Below, piece after piece: positions 1 through 5,259 of a stretch of 5,259 nt of DNA. The notes below the pieces were generated by a model, which saw nothing but the letters and a program-made list of their open reading frames with translations, had not been told where the DNA came from and searched no databases. Location of the stretch: contig CAZOXZ010000167.1 of NCBI GenBank assembly GCA_964583865.1, positions 1 to 5,259 of the forward strand, given 5' to 3'. Both the position numbers and the translations under genes were made by a program. The stretch comes from DASSBG01 sp964583865. GTDB taxonomy: Bacteria; Pseudomonadota; Gammaproteobacteria; Xanthomonadales; Rhodanobacteraceae. Numbering within the stretch: position 1 is the first letter of the stretch; each line of letters starts with the position of its first letter.

Positions 1-368
1 ACCACGTCCGGGGCGATGTACGCGCCCCGACGCACCAGAGCGCCTGGTACCACACGGGCACCCAGTTTCTGCAGCTCCCGCTTGTCGCCGTCGGCAAAGC
101 GCAGTGGCACCTTGTCGAGAGCCTGCGCCGGCCCGCCGTCGACAACTTCGTTGCCGTGCAGGCGAAAATACAGCAGTACGGCCTTCTTCAGCCAAGTGTT
201 GACGCGCCAACCGCCCTGCCCATCCGGTTCGGCCACGCGTTGCACGCCGCTTTCCAGCGCCCCGAGAGCGGCAGCGACATCGGCGCGAAGTGCGTTGTCG
301 TCGCTTGTCGGGCTCAGCGTGTCACGTCGCTCGAAGCCGGCCTCGATGCGTTGCTCAAGCGTGGTCAT
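1..368 (-). CDS. dapD: 2,3,4,5-tetrahydropyridine-2,6-dicarboxylate N-succinyltransferase, N-terminal part (cut by window edge)
   Basis: DapD transfers succinyl from succinyl-CoA to tetrahydrodipicolinate in the cytoplasm, a step of the succinylase branch of diaminopimelate and lysine synthesis. The ATG is at 368 on the minus strand and 122 codons are present before the window ends, roughly 45% of the usual 270-275 residues. The visible part is the N-terminal helical domain, which aligns with E. coli DapD through WLKKAVLLYFR (residues 59-69), DKVPLRFAD (85-93) and RVVPGALVRRGAYIAPDV (105-122), the last being the entry to the left-handed beta-helix. The catalytic and CoA-binding parts lie outside. 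The reading frame is intact. No strong Shine-Dalgarno precedes the start; only a GTGGGTG stretch lies nearby. The start is chosen because the protein begins as the family does, with an early TLEQRIEAGFERR helix. It is the last visible gene of the map-glnD side, as in E. coli. Identity is secure; only the exact start is less so. Confidence 0.95.
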   Translation of the reverse strand, partial: MTTLEQRIEAGFERRDTLSPTSDDNALRADVAAALGALESGVQRVAEPDGQGGWRVNTWLKKAVLLYFRLHGNEVVDGGPAQALDKVPLRFADGDKRELQKLGARVVPGALVRRGAYIAPDV

Positions 369-432
369 CGCAGCACCCACAATTCATTCAAAGGCCGATG
401 AGTCTACATGACTTTCGGCAACCGGCGGCAAA

Positions 433-453
433 CGGCCCGGGGACTCCGGGCCG
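433..453 (-). terminator. GC-rich hairpin after the DUF4870 gene, possible terminator or attenuator
   Basis: CGGCCCGG (433-440) and CCGGGCCG (446-453) form a perfect 8-bp inverted repeat around a 5-base loop. It begins 12 bases past the stop codon of the DUF4870 gene. Read on the minus strand, the stem is followed by only three T residues (430-432), then GCCGCC, so it is a poor match to a classical Rho-independent terminator. It could terminate partially, protect the 3' end of the upstream mRNA, or lower the read-through into dapD. The structure is seen in the sequence; the function is inferred. Confidence 0.4.
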
Positions 454-464
454 CTGCAAGCAGA

Positions 465-926
465 TCAGTTGATCAGGCGCAATGTCAACGGATAGCGATA
501 GCTGCCGTCGTTGCTGACCTTCACCGCGGCCAGGATGCAGAAGACGATATTGAACAGCCACACCAGCGGCATCAGCAGGGCGCCGATGAGGATCACCATG
601 AGCACCGTGCACACGATATAGCCGATCAATACGGCAATCTGGAAGTTCAGCGCCTCCTTGGCTTCGGTGACGAGATAACTCTTGCCGGCCTGGTCCTTGT
701 ACACCAGCCAGATCACCAGCGGGACGATGAAGCTGAACACGATGCCGGACAGGTGCGTCAGGATGGCAATGGTGCGGTCGTCATTGCTGCCGCCTGTTGC
801 CGCGGCCGGCTGCGCAGGTGGTGGCGTCGGCGGCTGCGGCGGCGGCGCGGCTGGCTGTTGCCCGCCTGCCGGGGTTGCCGGTGACTCGGGGCTGGGCGGC
901 GGAGCGCCTGGTTCATTGCTGGTCAT
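465..926 (-). CDS. DUF4870 (Tic20-like) family small membrane protein with Pro/Ala-rich N-terminus
   Basis: This 153-residue protein has no assigned biochemical function. Residues 1-48 are a low-complexity, probably disordered and cytoplasmic segment rich in proline, alanine and glycine. The rest matches the DUF4870 pattern: an LTHLSGIVFSFIVPLVIWL helix (about 56-75), a KDQAGKSYLVTEAKEALNFQ hydrophilic link whose EALNFQ is the family hallmark, a second helix (about 97-115), a third (about 116-135), and a YRYPLTLRLI tail. There is no cleavable signal peptide; it should sit in the inner membrane. The ATG at 926 is preceded by GGGATGA, a weak ribosome site. It lies 62 bases after glnD on the same strand and is probably cotranscribed with it, ahead of a strong hairpin. 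In E. coli glnD is followed directly by dapD, so this gene is an insertion relative to that order. The family call is firm; any role is unknown. Confidence 0.88.
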   Translation of the reverse strand: MTSNEPGAPPPSPESPATPAGGQQPAAPPPQPPTPPPAQPAAATGGSNDDRTIAILTHLSGIVFSFIVPLVIWLVYKDQAGKSYLVTEAKEALNFQIAVLIGYIVCTVLMVILIGALLMPLVWLFNIVFCILAAVKVSNDGSYRYPLTLRLIN

Positions 927-988
927 GGTTGATCATCCCGACTGGTTTGGACAAGTACCGCCAAGGGTCACCAAGCCGGACGATACTG

Positions 989-3736
989 TCAAGCGTTGTT
1001 TGCCGGTTTGCCGCCCTGCCAGCCGGGCTCGGCGGGTCTGTCCACATGCTGCTCGATGGCCCGGGTCAGGCGTTCACGCAAGTCGGCATCCAGCAACCTG
1101 CCATGGGCATCAGTGAGCTGGAAGAAATCCTCGACACGCTCGCCGAACGTCGCCACACGGGCATCGTGCACCTTGATGCCGACCTCGACAAACGCCTGCG
1201 CCACGCTGGCCAGCAAGCCCGGTCGGTCGGTGCACACCAGCGCCAGCTGCGTGTGCCCGCTGGCCACATCATCGACATACTCGGTCTGCGGCACCATCTG
1301 GAAGTGGCGCAACTGCCGCGACAGGCCACGCTGGACCGGCTGGCGCGAACGGGAAAGATCGGCCAGGGCCTCGCGCAACCCGGCCTCCAGAGCAGCCGCC
1401 CGATCCGGCTCGGCCGGCCTCATGGTCATGCCGTCCAGCAGCAGGAAGGTGTCGAGCGCAAGCTCCTGGCGCGTGCCCAGAACTCGCGCTTCCACCACGG
1501 AAAAGCGCAACCGGTCGAGGACCGCCGTGATAGCCGCGAACAGGCCCTCGTCGTCCGCGGCACAGACAAACAGCTCGGTCGTGCCACGCACCGACAACGG
1601 ATGCACGGCCACCAGCGGAATCTCCCCGTCGCAGCCCAGCAACGCGCTCGTCTGCCAGGCGATCTGTTCGGCGCGGTGGTGCAGGAAACTGGCATCAGGG
1701 AAATCGGTCCAGGCCTGCTCGACCTGCGGCATCCCGAAACCCTCGGCCACGAGCAACCGCATGGCCCGCTCGCGGCAGGCACGCACACGCGCCGCGGTGC
1801 GCAACGGCAAGGCAAGGTCCGAGCGCAAGGCATAGCGGGCGGCAACATACAGATCGGCCAACAGACGATCCTTCCAGGCATTCCAGAGCTTGGGGCTGGT
1901 GCCGCGGATGTCGGCAATGGTCAGCAGATACAAGTTGTCCAGCCGTTCCCAGTCCCCGACCTGAACGGCAAACTCATGCACCACCTCCGGGTCGGCAATA
2001 TCGCGCCGCTGTGCGGTGGCACTCATCAACAGATGGTGACGTACCAGCCAGGCCACCAGTTCCGTGTCTTCTTCGTCCAGACCCAAACGCTGGCAAAAAC
2101 GTCGTGCTTCCTCCTCGCCGAGGGTGGAATGGTCGCCGCCGCGCCCCTTGGCAATATCGTGGAACAAGGCACCCAGCAGCAGCAATTCCGGCTTGTCCAG
2201 GCCGGCAAACAACTGGCAGGCGACGGGAAACTCGCGGCGCGCGCCAGGGTCGGCAAACCAGGCCACGTTACGCAACACGCGCATCGTGTGTTCGTCCACC
2301 GTCCAGGCGTGATAAAGGTCGTACTGCATGCGTCCGACGATGCGGGCAAACGGTGGCAGCAACGCGGCCAGCACGCCGTGCCGGTTCATGCTCCACAAGG
2401 CGTCGGCCGCCGGTGCGCCACGGCGCAGAATATCCAGAAAGTGCTGCAGGGCCTCGGCATTGCCGGCCAGGCTGTCGCGCTGACGCGCCAGCGCATGCTG
2501 GATGGCACGCATGGTATCGGCGGTGAAACCGATGATGTCGGGGTGATCGAGTCGCACCACGAAGGCCCGTACCAATGCCTCCGGCTGGCGCAGGAACAAG
2601 ACCGCATCCCGGCAAGCCAGACGTCGGCCATGGCGCTCGAAATCCATGCCCATCGGGATCGGCACCACATCCGGCTCCAGGATTTCATCGAGACGCTCGG
2701 TAAGCTGGACGCCGCTGCGCTCGATGACGGTCGCAGCGCGATAATAGCCTTGCATGAACTGCTCCACACCCAGCAGCGGCTCGGCCTCGCCGGGGTCGCG
2801 CGGCTCGAAGGCTGCCTGATGTGGCTCATGGTCACGAAATCCCAACGCCGATGCCAGATCACGCTGATAATCGAACAACAGACGGTCCTCGGCCCGTCCA
2901 GCCTGCCTGTGCAACACATAGCGATAGCGCTGCAAGGTCTGTTCGGCCTGCTGCAACTGTTCCAGCTCGGAAGGATCGATGAGGCCTTCATCGGCCAGAC
3001 CACGCAGGCCGTGGGTCCCAAGCACACGCCGCCCCAGCCAACGCAACAGGTCCAGCGTGCGCAGACCGCCCGGCCCTTCCTTGATGTCCGGCTCCAGGTT
3101 GTGCGCGGTGTCGTCGAAACGCGCATGGCGCGCGGCCTGCTCCTCACGCTTGGCCGCCAGAAAATCCAGCGGTGGCCACAGGTCGGGATCAGCCATCAGG
3201 GCCTGCAGGCCGGTGGCCAGGTGCCTGACACCGCACAACAGGCGTGCATCCAGCAAACTGGTGTAGACGGTGACCTCGTCGCTGGCGATGCGGCGGCACT
3301 CGCCAAGCGTACGCACGGCCTGGCCCGGCTTCAGACCGATGTCCCACAAACAGGTAAAGAACTGCTCCAGACCGCGCGCCAACACGCCTTGCGGGGATGC
3401 ATCACAGAGCACCAGCAGATCGATATCCGAATGCGGAAAGAGTACGCCTCGGCCATAGCCGCCGACCGCGAAAAGCGCCAGACTACCGCTGTCATCCGCA
3501 ACGGCCTGGCCCGTGAAGGCGCGCGCCAGATGGCACACCAGCCTGTCCACCAATCGGGCACGCCAGACCAGCAACTCGCCGATGGGCACGCCGTCCTCGA
3601 GGCCGCGTTGCAGCTGGCGGTCCGCATCGGCCAGAAGTTGCCGCAAGGATGCACGCGCCGCGACCGTGATGCCGGCCCGCGGCATGGCTTCCGGCAGGTC
3701 CGGAAGCGGTGCGAACGACTCGGGCTCAGTCAGCAT
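989..3736 (-). CDS. glnD: Bifunctional [protein-PII] uridylyltransferase / uridylyl-removing enzyme
   Basis: GlnD uridylylates PII proteins (GlnB/GlnK) when glutamine is low and removes UMP when it is high, so controlling glutamine synthetase and NtrBC. From the ATG at 3736 it has 915 residues (E. coli: 890). Domains: nucleotidyltransferase with GGYGRG (92-97) and SDID (103-106; metal-binding D104, D106); the GPGGLR linker region (221-226); an HD hydrolase domain with DEHT (H483), FHDIAKG (H526, D527) and RHH (H567, H568); then two glutamine-sensing ACT domains (about 718-795 and 828-905; DRPGLL at 837-842). All catalytic signatures for both activities are intact. An ATG at 3766 would add 10 residues. 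I prefer 3736 because GGYGRG then falls where E. coli has it (about 93), and the added codons include AGA and TCA, unusual for this gene; however 3766 has GGTGG upstream and cannot be excluded. The start overlaps the map stop by 11 bases (ATGCTGACTGA), which suggests translational coupling. No PII gene is in the window. Confidence 0.96.
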   Translation of the reverse strand: MLTEPESFAPLPDLPEAMPRAGITVAARASLRQLLADADRQLQRGLEDGVPIGELLVWRARLVDRLVCHLARAFTGQAVADDSGSLALFAVGGYGRGVLFPHSDIDLLVLCDASPQGVLARGLEQFFTCLWDIGLKPGQAVRTLGECRRIASDEVTVYTSLLDARLLCGVRHLATGLQALMADPDLWPPLDFLAAKREEQAARHARFDDTAHNLEPDIKEGPGGLRTLDLLRWLGRRVLGTHGLRGLADEGLIDPSELEQLQQAEQTLQRYRYVLHRQAGRAEDRLLFDYQRDLASALGFRDHEPHQAAFEPRDPGEAEPLLGVEQFMQGYYRAATVIERSGVQLTERLDEILEPDVVPIPMGMDFERHGRRLACRDAVLFLRQPEALVRAFVVRLDHPDIIGFTADTMRAIQHALARQRDSLAGNAEALQHFLDILRRGAPAADALWSMNRHGVLAALLPPFARIVGRMQYDLYHAWTVDEHTMRVLRNVAWFADPGARREFPVACQLFAGLDKPELLLLGALFHDIAKGRGGDHSTLGEEEARRFCQRLGLDEEDTELVAWLVRHHLLMSATAQRRDIADPEVVHEFAVQVGDWERLDNLYLLTIADIRGTSPKLWNAWKDRLLADLYVAARYALRSDLALPLRTAARVRACRERAMRLLVAEGFGMPQVEQAWTDFPDASFLHHRAEQIAWQTSALLGCDGEIPLVAVHPLSVRGTTELFVCAADDEGLFAAITAVLDRLRFSVVEARVLGTRQELALDTFLLLDGMTMRPAEPDRAAALEAGLREALADLSRSRQPVQRGLSRQLRHFQMVPQTEYVDDVASGHTQLALVCTDRPGLLASVAQAFVEVGIKVHDARVATFGERVEDFFQLTDAHGRLLDADLRERLTRAIEQHVDRPAEPGWQGGKPANNA

Positions 3737-4493
3737 CCGGCCAAGGCGTGAGGATCTCGTAACCATCGGAGGTCACCACCAGCGTGTGCTCCCACTGCGC
3801 CGACAGGGAATGATCCCGGGTGACGACCGTCCAGCCGTCCGGCAACTGGCGCGTGCCGCGCTTGCCGGCGTTGATCATGGGCTCGACGGTGAAGGTCATG
3901 CCTTCTTCCAGACGCATGCCGGTACCCGGCTTGCCGTAATGCAACACCTGCGGCGCATCGTGATAAATGGTGCCGATGCCGTGGCCGCAATACTCGCGCA
4001 CGACGCTGAAACCGGCTTTCTCGGCCAGCGTCTGGATGGCGTGACCGATGTCGCCCAGCGTGGCGCCCGGGCGCACGGCCTCGATGCCGGCCATCATCGC
4101 CTCGTAGGTGGTCTCGGTCAGGCGTTTGCCCAGCACCGTCGGCTGGCCGACGTAATACATGCGGCTGGTGTCGCCATGCCAGCCGTCCTTGATGACCGTG
4201 ACATCCATGTTCAGAATGTCGCCATCCTTGAGCACCTTGCCGGCACTTGGAATCCCGTGGCAGATGACGTGGTTGACCGAGGTACACAAGGTCTTCGGAA
4301 AGCCATGGTAGCCGACGTTGGCAGGGATGGCCTTTTGTACGTTGACGATGTGGTTGTAGGCCACCTGATCCAGCTCCTCGGTGGTCACGCCGGGCTTGAC
4401 GTGCTCCTTGAGCACGGCCAATACCTCGGCCGCCAGCCGGCCGGCGACGCGCATCTTTTCGATTTCTTCGGGCGTTTTCGGGACTACGGGCAT
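3726..4493 (-). CDS. map: Type I methionine aminopeptidase
   Basis: Map removes the initiator methionine from nascent cytoplasmic proteins when the second residue is small. The 255-residue product aligns with E. coli Map without gaps across the active site: the five metal ligands are D97, D108, H171, E204 and E235, with H79 and H178 as substrate-contacting histidines, all at the E. coli numbers. Motifs visible are KTPEEIEKMRVAGRLAAEVL (6-25), VICHGIP (76-82), NMDVTV (95-100), GHGIG (170-174), FTVEPM (201-206) and SAQWEHT (231-237). It lacks N- or C-terminal extensions, so it is a bacterial type Ia enzyme. The ATG at 4493 is chosen because the family starts just before KTPEEIEKM; an open frame continues upstream to 4655 but is not family-like. 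A GAGG lies 11 bases before the start, rather far. It is the first gene of the minus-strand unit, overlaps glnD, and is divergent from rpsB. I saw no convincing promoter for it. Confidence 0.97.
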   Translation of the reverse strand: MPVVPKTPEEIEKMRVAGRLAAEVLAVLKEHVKPGVTTEELDQVAYNHIVNVQKAIPANVGYHGFPKTLCTSVNHVICHGIPSAGKVLKDGDILNMDVTVIKDGWHGDTSRMYYVGQPTVLGKRLTETTYEAMMAGIEAVRPGATLGDIGHAIQTLAEKAGFSVVREYCGHGIGTIYHDAPQVLHYGKPGTGMRLEEGMTFTVEPMINAGKRGTRQLPDGWTVVTRDHSLSAQWEHTLVVTSDGYEILTPWPDAD

Positions 4494-4539
4494 GCGAGTC
4501 GAGACCTCGATTTGATGGAACAGAAAAACCGGAAAATGC

Positions 4540-4568
4540 TTGCTCGCCACCGTACCAACGGGTAAAAT
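4540..4568 (+). promoter_or_regulatory. Candidate sigma-70 promoter for rpsB
   Basis: TTGCTC (4540-4545) and TAAAAT (4563-4568) are separated by exactly 17 bases. The -10 matches the consensus at five of six positions and the -35 at three of six. Transcription would begin near 4575 and give a leader of about 206 bases before rpsB. The bases after the -10 (TGTCCGGC) are GC-rich, as is common in growth-rate and stringently controlled ribosomal promoters. No other -10 this good was found on the plus strand of the divergent region. This is pattern evidence only. Confidence 0.45.
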
Positions 4569-4574
4569 TGTCCG

Positions 4575-4780
4575 GCTTGACGCAGTGGAGTGACCACAAG
4601 CAACGGTTGCAACGCTGTGCAAGTGGGTCATTGTAGCGCCCATGGCGCTGCACACCCAAACATCTCACACACGTATCGACACCACATCCGGGGTGCTCGC
4701 GCAGGCTGCCACCACAATTGCAGGCAGCTGCCGGGTCGGGTGCGGGGATACGTGGAGGCCCAACCCCAGGAGACAACACA
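4575..4780 (+). promoter_or_regulatory. Probable structured rpsB 5' leader (S2 autoregulation; t44 RNA position)
   Basis: The region between map and rpsB has no gene but several potential hairpins: GTGG/CCAC (4585-4588 with 4594-4597), GCAAC/GTTGC (4600-4604 with 4606-4610), AGCGCC/GGCGCT (4635-4640 with 4644-4649), an outer TGTGCA/TGCACA pair (4616-4621 with 4649-4654) that would compete slightly with it, CACC/GGTG (4680-4683 with 4692-4695), and GCTGCC/GGCAGC (4705-4710 with 4723-4728). It is known that in gammaproteobacteria S2 represses rpsB-tsf through a conserved structured leader, and that E. coli has the t44 RNA in this interval. Position and structure make the same role likely here, but I could not align it to the known leader. 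The 5' boundary rests on the promoter guess. Confidence 0.4.
4768..4773 (+). promoter_or_regulatory. rpsB ribosome binding site
   Basis: AGGAGA lies seven bases before the ATG at 4781. It is the best Shine-Dalgarno in the window and fixes the rpsB start, which agrees with the family N-terminus. Confidence 0.85.
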
Positions 4781-5259
4781 ATGCCCAACGTGACCATGCG
4801 CCAGATGCTGGAAGCCGGCGTCCATTTCGGACACCAGACCCGCTACTGGAACCCCAAGATGGCGCCGTACATTTTCGGTGCCCGTGGCAAGATCCACATC
4901 ATCAACCTCGAGAACACGATGCCGTTGTTCACCGAGGCCATGAACTTTCTTTCCGGTGTCGCCCAGCGCCGCGGCACGGTGCTGTTTGTCGGCACCAAGC
5001 GGGCCGCGCGCGAGTCGATCGCCGAAGAAGCCGCCCGCTGCGGCATGCCGTACGTGTCGGCCCGCTGGCTTGGCGGCATGTTGACCAACTTCCGCACGGT
5101 GAAAAAATCCGTGGCCCGGCTGAAAGAGCTGGAAGCCATGGAAACCGACGGCAGCTTCGACAAGCTGGTCAAGCACGAAGTGCTGGCCCTGCGCCGTGAA
5201 CGCGAGAAGCTGGAGCGTTCGCTGGGCGGCATCAAGGACATGAATCAGCGCCCGGATGC
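4781..5259 (+). CDS. rpsB: 30S ribosomal protein S2, N-terminal part (cut by window edge)
   Basis: S2 is a late-assembling small-subunit protein that sits at the back of the 30S particle between head and body and is needed for S1 binding. The frame is open from the ATG at 4781 to the window end, giving 159 complete codons of a protein usually about 240-260 residues. It matches E. coli S2 almost throughout: MRQMLEAGVHFGHQTRYWNP (6-25), IFGARGKIHIINLE (31-44), VLFVGTKRAARES (66-78), RWLGGMLTNFRTVKKS (93-108) and SLGGIKDM (147-154). The helical hairpin insertion (about 110-150) is present and normal. The second half of the Rossmann-like core is outside. It is transcribed away from map and normally leads an operon with tsf, which would lie just beyond the right edge. 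No defect is visible. Confidence 0.98.
   Translation, partial: MPNVTMRQMLEAGVHFGHQTRYWNPKMAPYIFGARGKIHIINLENTMPLFTEAMNFLSGVAQRRGTVLFVGTKRAARESIAEEAARCGMPYVSARWLGGMLTNFRTVKKSVARLKELEAMETDGSFDKLVKHEVLALRREREKLERSLGGIKDMNQRPD

Noticed and set aside
401..431. Possible dapD promoter on the minus strand, TTGCCG (426-431) and TAGACT (401-406).
   Set aside because: The spacer is 19 bases and each box matches only about four of six positions, so it is no better than chance in this composition.
780..905. GGC/GGCGGC-rich stretch resembling a short tandem repeat.
   Set aside because: It is explained by the Pro/Ala/Gly-rich N-terminal coding of the DUF4870 protein; no exact repeat unit is maintained.
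797..3751. A 984-codon open frame on the plus strand antisense to glnD, longer than glnD itself.
   Set aside because: It is in exact codon register with glnD, so it stays open merely because glnD avoids TTA, CTA and TCA, as GC-rich genes do. Its product is Gln/His/Arg-rich with no recognisable domain, and the opposite strand encodes a clear GlnD.
4607..4636. Alternative rpsB promoter TTGCAA (4607-4612) with TTGTAG (4631-4636).
   Set aside because: The -10 match is poor and the spacer is 18; the TTGCTC/TAAAAT pair upstream is better.
3726..4655. Extending map upstream to an ATG at 4655.
   Set aside because: The 54 extra residues have no family resemblance and would run through the divergent regulatory region; the ATG at 4493 gives the standard Map N-terminus.
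3730..4797. A 355-codon minus-strand frame overlapping map.
   Set aside because: It is a shifted-frame shadow of map with Arg/His-rich, domain-free translation.
1..5259. Search for mobile elements, CRISPR arrays, tRNA/rRNA genes, toxin-antitoxin or defence genes.
   Set aside because: None was seen. Nearly all sequence is accounted for by five conserved or family-assigned genes and short intergenic regions.

Overview
The window is a conserved housekeeping block from a GC-rich gammaproteobacterium. Two things point there: the Map, GlnD, DapD and S2 proteins resemble the E. coli ones closely, and the order dapD-glnD-map facing away from rpsB is the E. coli order. I cannot name a genus from the sequence alone.

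The minus strand carries one probable transcription unit, read from right to left: map (3726-4493, methionine aminopeptidase), glnD (989-3736, the uridylyltransferase / uridylyl-removing sensor of nitrogen status), a small three-helix membrane protein of the DUF4870 family (465-926), and the first 122 codons of dapD (1-368, lysine/diaminopimelate synthesis). map and glnD overlap by 11 bases. glnD and the DUF4870 gene are 62 bases apart. The DUF4870 gene is followed by a strong GC-rich hairpin before dapD, so dapD may be read partly or wholly separately.

The plus strand carries the first 159 codons of rpsB (4781-5259, ribosomal protein S2), with a clear Shine-Dalgarno sequence. The 287-base divergent region 4494-4780 holds a candidate rpsB promoter and a long structured leader, in the place where gammaproteobacteria have the S2-autoregulated rpsB leader (the t44 RNA position in E. 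coli).

The genes cover nascent protein processing (Map), translation (S2), nitrogen signalling (GlnD) and cell wall/lysine precursor supply (DapD). I found no mobile element, CRISPR array, tRNA, rRNA or defence system, and nothing I would call a new biological system. The most notable departures are the DUF4870 gene between glnD and dapD, and a changed residue in an otherwise conserved GlnD motif.
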